A stretch of 64,000 nt of DNA from Micromonospora ferruginea (GCF_013694245.2 NZ_CP059322.2:5029001-5093000), one strand, 5' to 3'; positions 51,535-59,992 are shown, counted from the first letter of the stretch. Notes: generated by a model from the sequence alone, not told the origin. A program made the numbers and translations.

Positions 51535-52463
51535 TGGCCGGCGCCCGGCGTCGGCCCGGCAGCCATCACCGCCCGCTGGCGTTCACCGCCGTGGCCGTGG
51601 CCCTGGTCGGACTGCTGATCCTCTCGCTGCGGCTGGTCCCCGGATCGCCCTCGCAGCACACCGCCGCGTCCCGCCCCGAGGCGACCGGTGAGCGGTCCAC
51701 CGCGAAGCCCACCGGCCGCGACGCCCGACCGGCGCCGGCCCGCTCGCTGGAGCCGCTGCCGTTCGAGGCCAAGGATCTCGACGACCTCGACCTCAAGGGC
51801 TGGTACGCCTGGTCCGTGCTGGACAAGCGCACCGGGAAGATCATCGGCTCGAAGAACATGGCCGAGACCAGCACCACCGCGTCCCTGATCAAGTCCTGGG
51901 TGGTGGCCGACTACCTGCGGCGCAGCGCCGAGGACGGCAAGACGCCGAGCGACGCGAAGCTCGCCGACGCCACCCGGATCATCCGCGACAGCGACAACAC
52001 CCGGGCCCAGGAGTTCTACGAGAGCGTGGGCAGCGCCGCCTCGATCAAGCGACTGATCTCGATCTGCAAGCTGACCGACAGCAAGGTCGCCGCCGACGGC
52101 GGCTGGAGCCGCACGCTGCTGTCCCCCCGTGACACCGCCCGGCTCGGCGTCTGCATCGACGACGGGCGGGCCGCCGGGCCGAAGTGGACGAAGTGGCTGC
52201 TCAACGAGATGCGGCTGGTCCGCGGCGACGGCGACTTCGGCATCCGCAAGGCGTTCCCGGCCGCCCAGCAGAAGAAGATCGCCATCAAGAACGGCTGGAT
52301 CGACCGGCAGAAGGAACAGGAATACCACGTCAACTGCCTGGCCATCGGCGACACCTGGACGATGGGCGTGATGGTCAAGAGCCCGTTCAGCGTCGGCGGG
52401 TGGGACTACGGCATGAAGGCCTGCGAGCAGATCACCGAGGCGCTGCTGCGCGAGCCGACCTGA
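51534..52463 (+). CDS. Membrane-anchored beta-lactamase-fold serine hydrolase (second of pair)
   Basis: 309 aa from ATG 51534, overlapping the previous stop by one base. Basic N-terminus (RRRPGSHHRP), one membrane helix (LAFTAVAVALVGLLILSLRL), a linker, then the same fold as its neighbour with S117-L-I-K120, S153-D-N155 and K252-N-G254. PRDxxRLGxCIxDGxAAGPK, then WTKWxLxEM, is shared by the pair, as are four Cys. It is a tandem duplicate, probably acting outside the membrane. The substrate is unknown. Confidence 0.85.
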   Translation: MAGARRRPGSHHRPLAFTAVAVALVGLLILSLRLVPGSPSQHTAASRPEATGERSTAKPTGRDARPAPARSLEPLPFEAKDLDDLDLKGWYAWSVLDKRTGKIIGSKNMAETSTTASLIKSWVVADYLRRSAEDGKTPSDAKLADATRIIRDSDNTRAQEFYESVGSAASIKRLISICKLTDSKVAADGGWSRTLLSPRDTARLGVCIDDGRAAGPKWTKWLLNEMRLVRGDGDFGIRKAFPAAQQKKIAIKNGWIDRQKEQEYHVNCLAIGDTWTMGVMVKSPFSVGGWDYGMKACEQITEALLREPT

Positions 52464-52479
52464 TCCCCGGCCGGCGCGC

Positions 52480-53331
52480 TCAGCCCTGGAAGAACTCCGG
52501 TCCGCCCGACGGCAACGCGGGCACCTCGCCGTAGGCGGCGGCCCGGCGGGCGAACTCGCGCAGCCCGGCCACCTGCCGCTCGCCCAGCGAGAAGTCGAGC
52601 GTGCGGAAGTAGGTCGCCAGGGTGGCCGCGTCGAACGGCTCCCAGCGGGCCGCCGCCTCGGCCACCTGGTCCAGCTCGGCCAGGCACAGGTCACGCGAGC
52701 GCAGGAACGCCTCGTGCACCTCCTTGACCAGGCCCGGGTGGGCGGCGGCGAAGTCGCGACGGACCGCCCAGACCGCGAACACCATCGGCAGCCCGGTCCA
52801 CTCGTGCCAGGCCTGCCCGAGGTCGGTCACCGCGAGGCCCTTGCCGGGCGCCTCGTAGAGCGCACGCAGCGCCACGTCGCCGATCAGCACCCCCGCCTCG
52901 GCCTCCAGCAGCATCTGGGTCAGGTCCGGCGGGCAGCGGAAGTATTCCGGCCGCACCCCGTACCGCTCGGCGAGCAGCACCTGGGCGAGCAGCACTCCGG
53001 TGCGCGAGGTGGAGCCCAGCGCCACCCGGGCGCCGTCCAGCTCGGCCAGCGGCCGGGTGGAGACCATGTTGACCGAGAGCACCGGGCCGTCGCTGCCGAC
53101 CGCCAGGTCCGGCAGGAGCAGCAGCTCGTCGGCGTGCTTCAGGAACTCCACGAGCGTGATCGGGCCGATGTCGAGGTCGCCGCGGACCAGGTCGGCGCTC
53201 AGCTTGTCCGGCGAGTCCTTGTGCAGGTCGACGTCGAGCAGCGCGCCGGACCGCATCAGCCCCCAGTAGATGGGCAGGCAGTTGAGGAACTGGATGTGCC
53301 CCACCCGGGGGCGGGCGATGCGGTCGGCCAT
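52480..53331 (-). CDS. mqnA: Chorismate dehydratase of the futalosine menaquinone pathway
   Basis: 283 aa from ATG 53331. Periplasmic-binding-protein-like fold used as an enzyme: VGHIQFLNCLPIYWGL at the N-terminus, RGDLDIGPITLVEFLKHADE, VALGSTSRTGVLLAQVLLAE and LIGDVALRALYE are MqnA features. It converts chorismate to 3-enolpyruvylbenzoate, the first step of the futalosine route. Convergent with the serine hydrolase pair, 16 bp apart. Confidence 0.93.
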   Translation of the reverse strand: MADRIARPRVGHIQFLNCLPIYWGLMRSGALLDVDLHKDSPDKLSADLVRGDLDIGPITLVEFLKHADELLLLPDLAVGSDGPVLSVNMVSTRPLAELDGARVALGSTSRTGVLLAQVLLAERYGVRPEYFRCPPDLTQMLLEAEAGVLIGDVALRALYEAPGKGLAVTDLGQAWHEWTGLPMVFAVWAVRRDFAAAHPGLVKEVHEAFLRSRDLCLAELDQVAEAAARWEPFDAATLATYFRTLDFSLGERQVAGLREFARRAAAYGEVPALPSGGPEFFQG

Positions 53332-53401
53332 GACCCGACCGTATCCCCGCGGGTGGCTCCCCGCCCCGCCGGGAGCCCCGGAGTGGTCCACCCCGCACCC
53401 C

Positions 53402-53459
53402 GGTGAAAGGCGGGGCCCCTTCTTAACGCCTCCGGTAGAGGAGGGGCCCCTTCTTAACC
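53402..53459. repeat. 58-bp double-hairpin interspersed repeat, copy 1
   Basis: Two GGGGCCCCTTCTTAAC units (53412-53427 and 53443-53458) 31 bp apart, joined by a conserved CGGTAGAGG spacer. It matches the copy at 62482-62539 at 49 of 58 positions. Its right unit contains the stop codon of the MFS exporter gene (TAA at 53456-53454). GGGGCCCC is self-complementary, so the element probably ends transcription. Confidence 0.85.
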
Positions 53460-54701
53460 GGCCACTCCCACCGGGGGCGGCGCGGCGGCGGGGACGGCGG
53501 CGCGCTCGGCGCGTACCGCGCGGCGGACCGGCCAGGCGAGCGCCACCACGACCAGCAGGCCGGCCACCCCGCAGCCGGCGACCAGCGGCCGGGGCTCGGC
53601 CACCTCCATCAGCAGGCCGCCGACCAGGTAGCCGGCCATCCCGCCGCCCTGCACCGCCGCGCCGAAGACCGCGAACGCGCGACCCCGGGCCAGTTCCGGC
53701 ACCCGCCTGGCCAGCAGCAGGTTGCCGAACACGTTCTCGCCGCCGTTGGCCACGCCCCCCAGCAACCAGATCGGCACCAGGATCCACGCCGACGGCACCG
53801 CCGCCGACGCGAGCACCGCCAGGCAGCAGCCGCCGAGCAGGACCAGCCCGGCGCCGAGCAGCGCGCCGTCGTCCGCGAGCCGGCGGGCGACCCGGGCGAA
53901 CAGCCAGGCGCCGAGCACGATGCCGAGCGTCCAGGAGCCGGTGACCAGGCCGTAGACGGTGGTGGAGCTGTCCAGGGTCTCCCGGATGAAGAAGACCTCG
54001 ATCACGTTGATCGCCCCGACCGCGCCGACCACCGCGGCCACGCTGCCGACGAGGACCACCAGCAGCGGGTCGCGCCGCAGCCGCCAGGCCGGCGTGGTCG
54101 ACGTGGTGCCGGCCGCCGCCGTGGCGCGGCCACCCCGTCGGGTACGGATGAGCAGCGCGGCCACGACCAGCGCGAGGTAGCTGACCGCGTCGACGAGCAG
54201 CGGCACCCGGGTGCCGAACTGCCCGACGAGCAGCCCGGCGAGCGCGGGGCCGGCGAGCGCGCCCAGAGTCCCGGCGGTCTGGTTGAGCGCGCCGGCCCGG
54301 GGCAGGTCCTCGGCCCGGACCATCACCGGCACCAGCGCGGCGAGCACCGGCTGGGTGACGGCCAGCCCGGTCGCCAGCAGCGCCACCAGCGCGACGACCA
54401 GGGCCGGAGCCGTCGCGTACGCCAGCGCCACGCAGATCGCGGCCTGGACCAGGCCGGCGGCGACCAGCAGGACCCGGCTGTCCACCCGGTCGGCGAGTCG
54501 ACCGGTCAGCGGGGCGAGCGCGACGAGCGGCAGCGTCGCGGCGAGCAGCAGCACGGAGACGGCGAGGCCGCCCGCGCCGGCGGACTGGAGCGCGAGCGTC
54601 AACGCGGTGGCCGCGAGGAAGTCACCGCAGCTGGAGACGCCCCGGGCGGTGGCGGCGATCCACACGTCCGACCAGCGCGATGAACCAGTTGTGAAGGACA
54701 T
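53454..54701 (-). CDS. MFS (DHA3-like) exporter
   Basis: 415 aa from ATG 54701. Twelve hydrophobic helices with the MFS motif GRLADRVDSRVLLV, the DHA3-like QTAGTLGALAGPALAGLLVG and GENVFGNLLLARRVPE. A probable drug or small-molecule proton antiporter. The start codon lies inside a 30-bp-plus inverted repeat that should be the operator for the ArsR-type gene upstream. The last codon and stop sit in a repeat element. The C-terminal Ala/Pro tail is probably unstructured. Confidence 0.87.
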   Translation of the reverse strand: MSFTTGSSRWSDVWIAATARGVSSCGDFLAATALTLALQSAGAGGLAVSVLLLAATLPLVALAPLTGRLADRVDSRVLLVAAGLVQAAICVALAYATAPALVVALVALLATGLAVTQPVLAALVPVMVRAEDLPRAGALNQTAGTLGALAGPALAGLLVGQFGTRVPLLVDAVSYLALVVAALLIRTRRGGRATAAAGTTSTTPAWRLRRDPLLVVLVGSVAAVVGAVGAINVIEVFFIRETLDSSTTVYGLVTGSWTLGIVLGAWLFARVARRLADDGALLGAGLVLLGGCCLAVLASAAVPSAWILVPIWLLGGVANGGENVFGNLLLARRVPELARGRAFAVFGAAVQGGGMAGYLVGGLLMEVAEPRPLVAGCGVAGLLVVVALAWPVRRAVRAERAAVPAAAPPPVGVAG

Positions 54702-54728
54702 ACTTCGAAAATAATCCTTCACAACTGG
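54685..54728. promoter_or_regulatory. 14-bp inverted repeat spanning the MFS start codon
   Basis: CCAGTTGTGAAGGA (54685-54698) and TCCTTCACAACTGG (54715-54728) are perfect 14-bp arms with a 16-base AT-rich spacer. The left arm encodes residues 2-6 of the exporter and the spacer contains its ATG (54701-54699). The right arm ends 18 bases from the regulator's stop codon. Size and symmetry fit a dimeric winged-helix repressor site. Confidence 0.7.
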
Positions 54729-54746
54729 CTGGCGCAACCCCACGGG

Positions 54747-55328
54747 TCAGTCGATGGGCATCGCCCGGTACTGCACCGCCACCTTCCGGGCGCCCGCCGG
54801 CGGGTCGGTCCGGTTCCGCTGCCGGTACGGCGACGTCAGCGCCCGGACCGCCTCGTTCAGCTCGGCCAACTCCTCGGCGGTCAGCAGCAGCACGCTGTCG
54901 CTGAACCAGGTCGCCTCGTACCACTCGCGCGACTCGTCCGGCGCCCGGCGCATCCACTCCCGGACCCGCTGCGCGTCCCGCACCAGGTGGGCCTCCACCA
55001 GGGCCGCCTCGGCGGCGTGCGTCTCCGGGTCGGCGTCCCGCCCCACCTCGACGGAGTACGACGGGTTCACCGCCTCCCACACCCGCTCCCGCGCGTCACC
55101 CCGGCCGGCCGCCTCCCGCACCAGGCCGAACTTCGCCAACTCGCGCAGGTGGTAGCTGGTGGCGCTCGGCGAGAGACCGGCGATCCGGGCGCACTCGGTG
55201 GCGGTCGCGCCGCCCTCCGCCGCGCTGAGATGTTCCATGATCGCCATACGGGCGGGATGGGCGAGCGCCCGCATCACCTGCGGGTCGCTGATGGTCACCC
55301 GGTGCTGTTCCGGACGCGCCTCGGTCAT
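54747..55328 (-). CDS. ArsR/HTH_20-type winged-helix regulator
   Basis: 193 aa from ATG 55328. N-terminal winged helix: ISDPQVMRALAHPARMAIME, TATECARIAGLSPSATSYHL, RELAKFGLVREA. The C-terminal half (ALVEAHLVRDAQRVREWMRR, LLLTAEELAELNEAVRALT) is helical, as in actinobacterial regulators of MFS exporters. It precedes the exporter gene by 45 bp on the same strand, with the inverted repeat between them. It likely represses the exporter until a ligand binds. Confidence 0.88.
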   Translation of the reverse strand: MTEARPEQHRVTISDPQVMRALAHPARMAIMEHLSAAEGGATATECARIAGLSPSATSYHLRELAKFGLVREAAGRGDARERVWEAVNPSYSVEVGRDADPETHAAEAALVEAHLVRDAQRVREWMRRAPDESREWYEATWFSDSVLLLTAEELAELNEAVRALTSPYRQRNRTDPPAGARKVAVQYRAMPID

Positions 55329-55535
55329 GCCCCCATGATCCCGCGCCGACGTGCGGCAGGCAGCGCCCCGGGTCACGACGTAAAGGGGGCGCGTCGGCGC
55401 GGAGCGGTTCCGTATAGTGGATGACCGCCCGACGGCCGCGGTGAGCATGCACCGCAGCGGACGTCCCCGCGCCGGGAGCAGGCCATCCGCCCCGGACACG
55501 CGAGCGAGCATCATGTTGAGCCCTGGGAGTTCACA

Positions 55536-57608
55536 GTGCCCGCAACAGAACTGGAAGACGCCACCGTCCTGGACGCCGAACTCGTCGCCGAGCGCGCCCA
55601 TCTGGACACCTCCCGCGCCGCGCTGAGCCGGATGCGGGAACGCGCCGAGTCGCTCTTCGCCACCGGCGACAAGGTGGCCGGCGACGCGTACACCGCCGAA
55701 CAGCTCGGCCGGCACATGGCCCGGCGGGTCAAGGAGCTGGCCGACGACCCGACCACCCCGCTCTTCTTCGGCCGGCTCGACTTCGGCGGGAACGCCGACA
55801 GCCCGCACTGCGGGGACGAGGACCCGGACCACGCCGGGCGCGACTACCACGTCGGGCGGCGGCACGTCACCGACGACCTGGGCGAGCCGCTGGTGCTGGA
55901 CTGGCGCGCACCGGTCTCCCGCTCGTTCTACCGCGCCAGTGCCCGCGACCCGCAGGGCGTCGCGGTGCGCCGCCGGTTCGGGTTCAGCGCCGGCGTGCTC
56001 ACCAGCTTCGAGGACGAGCACCTCGACCGGGGCGAGGAACTCGGCACCGCCAGCCGGATCCTCACCGCCGAGATCGAGCGCCCCCGCGTCGGCCCGATGC
56101 GGGACATCGTCGCCACCATCCAGCCCGAGCAGGACGAGCTGGTCCGGGCCGACCTGGCCGACTCGATCTGCGTCCAGGGCGCCCCGGGCACCGGCAAGAC
56201 GGCGGTCGGGCTGCACCGCGCCGCGTACCTGCTCTACCTGCACCGGGAGCGGCTGCGCCGGTCCGGGGTGCTGATCGTCGGGCCGAACCGCGCGTTCCTG
56301 TCGTACATCGCGGCGGTGCTGCCCGCGCTCGGCGAGGTCGAGGTGGCGCAGGCGACCGTGGAGGACCTGGTCGCCCGGGTGCCGCTCCGCGCGGTCGACG
56401 AGCCGGCCGCCGCCGCGCTCAAGCACGACGTCCGGATGGCCGAGGTGCTGCGCCGCGCCGTCGACGCCCACATCGGTACGCCCACCGAGCCGATCATGGT
56501 CTCGGACGGCTCGTTCCGCTGGCGGATCGGCCTCGACCCGCTGCACCGGGTGGTCGCCGAGACCCGCGCGGAGGGCCTGCCGTACGCCACCGGCCGGGAG
56601 CGCGTCCGCGCCCGGGTGGTGGGGCTGCTGCAACGCCAGGCCGAGGCCCGCCGCGCCGAGTCGCCGTCCGACGCCTGGCTGCGCCGGATGAGCCGGATCA
56701 AGCCCGTCGCCGACCTGCTCGACGCGGTGTGGCCCGCGCTCACCCCGGACGGCCTGGTGCACCGCCTGCGCACCGACGCCGACGCGCTCGCCAGCGCCGC
56801 CGACGGGCTGCTCACCGCCGAGGAGCAGGAGCTGTTCCGCGCCGGCAGGGTCGGGCGCACCCCGAAGGCGACCCGCTGGACCGCCGCGGACGCCGTGCTC
56901 ATCGACGAGGCCGCCGGGCTGCTGGAACGGCCCGGCGGCTTCGGTCACGTGGTGGTCGACGAGGCGCAGGACCTGTCCCCCATGCAGTGCCGGGCCATCG
57001 CCCGCCGCAGCGAACACGGCTCGATCACGCTCCTCGGCGACCTGGCCCAGGGCACCGCGCCCTGGGCGGCGACCGACTGGCGCGAGTCGCTCAGGCACCT
57101 GGGCAAGCCGGACGCGGCGGTGGTGCCGCTGAGCGTCGGTTTCCGGGTGCCGGCCGTCGTGGTGGCGTTCGCGAACCGGCTGCTGCCCGCGCTCGCCGTC
57201 GACGTACCCGCGGCCCGGTCGCTGCGCCACGACGGGGCGCTCGACGTGCGTACCGCCGAGGACCTGACGGCCGCGACGGTGGCCGAGGTGCGGGCGGCGC
57301 TGGCCCACGACGGCTCGGTCGGGGTGATCGCGGCCGACGACGCGGTGGACCGGCTCCGCGCGGCGCTCGCCGACGCGGGCGTGGCCACCGCGACCGTCGA
57401 CGACGTCGAGGCCGCGGCGCGCGTCACCGTGGTGCCGGCGACGCTGGTCAAGGGCCTGGAGTACGACCACGTGGTGGTCGTCGAGCCGGCCGCGATCGTG
57501 GCTGCCGAGCCGCGTGGCCTGCACCGCCTGTACGTGGTGCTGACCCGCGCGGTCTCCCGGCTGGCGGTGCTGCACCGCGAGCCGCTGCCCGGGCCGCTGG
57601 TCGCCTGA
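55536..57608 (+). CDS. helR: HelD/HelR-type RNA polymerase-recycling ATPase
   Basis: 690 aa from a GTG at 55536 with GGGAG 7 bases upstream. N-terminal charged coiled-coil (LVAERAHLDTSRAALSRMRE), the 1A domain start EPLVLDWRAPVSRSFYRAS, Walker A GAPGTGKT (215-222) followed by GLHRAAYLLY (a HelD-type signature), Walker B VVVDEAQDLSP and the motif VI region LYVVLTRAVSRL. This is the superfamily 1 HelD/HelR family, which uses ATP to remove and recycle stalled RNA polymerase; HelR members also protect against rifamycins. DNA helicase activity is not expected. The exact subclass is inferred. Confidence 0.85.
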   Translation: MPATELEDATVLDAELVAERAHLDTSRAALSRMRERAESLFATGDKVAGDAYTAEQLGRHMARRVKELADDPTTPLFFGRLDFGGNADSPHCGDEDPDHAGRDYHVGRRHVTDDLGEPLVLDWRAPVSRSFYRASARDPQGVAVRRRFGFSAGVLTSFEDEHLDRGEELGTASRILTAEIERPRVGPMRDIVATIQPEQDELVRADLADSICVQGAPGTGKTAVGLHRAAYLLYLHRERLRRSGVLIVGPNRAFLSYIAAVLPALGEVEVAQATVEDLVARVPLRAVDEPAAAALKHDVRMAEVLRRAVDAHIGTPTEPIMVSDGSFRWRIGLDPLHRVVAETRAEGLPYATGRERVRARVVGLLQRQAEARRAESPSDAWLRRMSRIKPVADLLDAVWPALTPDGLVHRLRTDADALASAADGLLTAEEQELFRAGRVGRTPKATRWTAADAVLIDEAAGLLERPGGFGHVVVDEAQDLSPMQCRAIARRSEHGSITLLGDLAQGTAPWAATDWRESLRHLGKPDAAVVPLSVGFRVPAVVVAFANRLLPALAVDVPAARSLRHDGALDVRTAEDLTAATVAEVRAALAHDGSVGVIAADDAVDRLRAALADAGVATATVDDVEAAARVTVVPATLVKGLEYDHVVVVEPAAIVAAEPRGLHRLYVVLTRAVSRLAVLHREPLPGPLVA

Positions 57609-57619
57609 CCGGCCGCGGC

Positions 57620-58219
57620 TCAGGCCGTGAGCGCGGTGGCGACGGCGCGCAGCGGCGCGCCCGACTCGGCGATCGGCACGGTGAAGGCGAGCCACGAGCC
57701 GTCGGTGAACGTGAGGCGGAGGCGCTTCGGGTTGAGCCGATGCCAGCCGACCCGCGCGGACGCCACCTCGGCACGCGCGACGGCCCAGACCACCTCGGTC
57801 TCGGCGAGCGCCCGCTCCTCGGCGTCGCGCCCACCCAGCAGCTTCACGCCGCCGGTGCGACAGACCAGCAACCGCCGGTCGGTGACCGCGAGCAGGGTCT
57901 CCCGCACCTGGACGTCCGGCCCGGACGCACTGACCGCCCGGTGCAGCCGGGACGCGGCCGAGCCGGGCGCGCCGCGACCGGCGATCCCCCAGCCGACCAG
58001 GTCGACGAGACGGTCGCCCCGCTCCCAGGTGGCCAGCGGCAGCAGCACGTTCAGCAGCACCGAGCCGACGGTCCGCCGGCCCGGCCCGGCGGTCGGCGCC
58101 GGCTCGGGCGGCGGTGGCGGGGTGAGACCGCCGCCGACGTCGGCCTTGGCCTGGGCCAGCACCCGCTCACCCGGCTCGACGAGCCGGCCGATCGCCTCGC
58201 GGTATCTGGTCTCGTCCAT
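57620..58219 (-). CDS. Cytosolic protein with PH-like domain, ESX cassette neighbour
   Basis: 199 aa. A Pro/Gly linker separates an N-terminal helix (YREAIGRLVEPGERVLAQAK) from a C-terminal half with the bacterial PH-domain-like pattern VTDRRLLVCRTGG and RLRLTFTDGSWLAFTVP. No signal peptide. It is the last gene of a four-gene minus-strand cassette, 4 bases after the YbaB-like gene, and convergent with helR with 11 bases between stops. Function unknown. Confidence 0.6.
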   Translation of the reverse strand: MDETRYREAIGRLVEPGERVLAQAKADVGGGLTPPPPPEPAPTAGPGRRTVGSVLLNVLLPLATWERGDRLVDLVGWGIAGRGAPGSAASRLHRAVSASGPDVQVRETLLAVTDRRLLVCRTGGVKLLGGRDAEERALAETEVVWAVARAEVASARVGWHRLNPKRLRLTFTDGSWLAFTVPIAESGAPLRAVATALTA

Positions 58220-58223
58220 CGGC

Positions 58224-58577
58224 TCAGTATCGGTCGTGGCCGTAGCCGTCGTCGGCGCGGCGCTCCGCGGCCGGGGCGTTGCCCATCACCTCGCCGACGA
58301 TCTCGCGCACCCGGGCGGCGGCGGCCTCCTGCGCCCGGTTCGCCGCGGCGGTGAACTCCTCCGCCAGGGTGTAGGAGTCGAACCGCATGGCCCGCGCGTT
58401 GATCTCGGTGGAGAGGATCTTGCCGTCGGCGGCGGCGACGACCGTGACCAGGCCGGAGTCGCTCGCGCCCTCGGCGCTGCTCTGCTCCAGCTCGGCCATC
58501 CGCGCGCCGAGCTCACGCTGCCACCCGTCCAGGTTGCGGGCCAGCGCCTCGATCCGGTCCAGGGCCGGGAACGTCAT
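58224..58577 (-). CDS. YbaB/EbfC-like protein in ESX-type cassette
   Basis: 117 aa from ATG 58577. Long N-terminal helix, central sheet with GLVTVVAAADGKILSTEINA and a C-terminal helix, the alpha-beta-beta-beta-alpha layout of YbaB/EbfC nucleoid-associated proteins. In actinobacteria diverged YbaB-like proteins are often encoded next to WXG100 genes, so it may be a chaperone or adaptor for the neighbour rather than a DNA-binding protein. Confidence 0.8.
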   Translation of the reverse strand: MTFPALDRIEALARNLDGWQRELGARMAELEQSSAEGASDSGLVTVVAAADGKILSTEINARAMRFDSYTLAEEFTAAANRAQEAAAARVREIVGEVMGNAPAAERRADDGYGHDRY

Positions 58578-58586
58578 GGCTGCCTC

Positions 58587-59513
58587 TCAGTTCACGATCG
58601 AGTCGAACACGTTCTGCACACCCCTGGTGTAGGGGCCGAGATCCTCGCGGTAGGTGCCGTCGACCAGGTAGTTGCGGTCCTTGTGGCCGTCGGAGACGTC
58701 GTGCAGGCCGACGCCGGTGTCCAGCAGTGCCCCGCCGATGCCCGGGATGTTCACCGGGGACGCCTGGTTGATGGCGAACTTGCCGGGGAACAGGATCGCG
58801 GTCCGTTTCATCTTGAACGCGAACGCCTCCTTCGAGTAACCGGACTTGTTCCAGGCCTTGTACGCCTTCTTGGCCTTGCGCAGCTCCATCACCAGCTTGC
58901 GGTAGCGGGTGAGCAGCTCGGCGACCTTCTCCAGCTTGGTGACCAGCTTGGTGAGGATCTCCGCGAACCGCGCCACGATCTTGACCATGCGGCCGACCGT
59001 GGTGGCCAGCCGGGCCAGCACCCGCACCACGGTGGCCGCCAGGGTCACGCCGGCGCTGAGCGCGGCCGCCACCGCAGCGATGATCACCTCGGTGAGGAAC
59101 CAGAGCAGGAACTCCAGGATCAGCTCGACCAGCAGGTTGAACGCGTCGACCGCCGCGTTCGCCGCGTCGACAAGCACCTCCTTGGTGCCGTCCAGCCCCT
59201 TGGCCAGCTCCTCGATCGCCTCCTCGACGGACTCCATCGAGGCGTGGAACTTCTCCGCCGCGTCCCCGTCCCACGCACCGCGCAGCCGGGCCCGGTCGGC
59301 GACCTGGTCACCGGCGATCTGCCGGACCGCCTCGCCGGTCGTCAGCGCCAGTTGGGCGGCCTGCATCAGGTCGTCCGGCTCACCCGCGACCAGTTCCAGC
59401 AACTGCTCGAACGGCCACAGCACCGCGTTGGAGAGCGGCTTGAACGGGTCGGGCGTGCCCGACACGATCTGCTCGAAGTAGGTCTTGTTGCGCTGGAGCG
59501 CCTCGGTGCTCAT
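58587..59513 (-). CDS. WXG100-like large putative ESX effector with hydrophobic segment
   Basis: 308 aa. Residues 1-110 look like a WXG100 helical hairpin with W81-D-G83 in the turn. A strongly hydrophobic region follows (about 126-166, LLVELILEFLLWFLTEVIIA and beyond), then a basic coiled-coil-like helix (KIVARFAEILTKLVTKLEKV). The C-terminal 90 residues are not helical (SPVNIPGIGGALLDTGVGLH; DGTYREDLGPYTRG). The layout of an N-terminal WXG domain, a membrane-active middle and a distinct tail resembles long WXG effectors of type VII secretion. No known toxin motif is seen. Confidence 0.7.
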   Translation of the reverse strand: MSTEALQRNKTYFEQIVSGTPDPFKPLSNAVLWPFEQLLELVAGEPDDLMQAAQLALTTGEAVRQIAGDQVADRARLRGAWDGDAAEKFHASMESVEEAIEELAKGLDGTKEVLVDAANAAVDAFNLLVELILEFLLWFLTEVIIAAVAAALSAGVTLAATVVRVLARLATTVGRMVKIVARFAEILTKLVTKLEKVAELLTRYRKLVMELRKAKKAYKAWNKSGYSKEAFAFKMKRTAILFPGKFAINQASPVNIPGIGGALLDTGVGLHDVSDGHKDRNYLVDGTYREDLGPYTRGVQNVFDSIVN

Positions 59514-59522
59514 TCCGCCCCC

Positions 59523-59843
59523 TCAGACGCCCGGCGTGAACATGTCGGTGGTGGCCACGTCGGTGCCGGTGTAGGCGTCGGCGGTGTCCGTCATCCCCTC
59601 GGCGATGTCGGCCATCACCTCGGCACCCTCCTCCAGCCCCTGCAGACAGGCCTCGAACTGTTCCGCGTACGCGGCGGCCAGGCTGAACGACGCGGGCATC
59701 ACGCCGAAGGAGTGTCGGGCCACGTGCCCGTCGCGGAACACCCGGTGCAGCTCACGGAACCGGGTGGCCCGGTCCCGGGAGGCGGCGGCGAACGCCGCCA
59801 ACGCCTCCGGCTGGACGTCGAGATTCCTGCTCGGACTGGTCAC
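59523..59843 (-). CDS. EspC-like small type VII secretion target
   Basis: 106 aa from ATG 59843. Two-helix protein with LDVQPEALAAFAAASRDRAT at the N-terminus, as in EspC-like ESX targets, and Y91-T-G-T-D95 (YxxxD export signal) near the C-terminus. First gene of the cassette, 9 bases upstream of the WXG100-like effector, so the two may pair for export like EsxA/EsxB or EspA/EspC. Confidence 0.75.
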   Translation of the reverse strand: MTSPSRNLDVQPEALAAFAAASRDRATRFRELHRVFRDGHVARHSFGVMPASFSLAAAYAEQFEACLQGLEEGAEVMADIAEGMTDTADAYTGTDVATTDMFTPGV

Positions 59844-59992
59844 GGACCCTCCCCAGTGTCCGGTCGGAAACTACCGCCGTCGTCGACGGCGTCCACAGAC
59901 TAGGTGATGCACGCACCCCGACAGGGGGCGGTGCGACTGGCGACGGCACGGTAGACAGGGGAGGCACGCCCTTCCCGCCCGAGGAGCCCCGC

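Noticed and set aside
54747..57695. 982-aa minus-strand frame
   Set aside because: Only its last 193 codons (from 55328) form the ArsR-type regulator; the rest is the antisense of helR.
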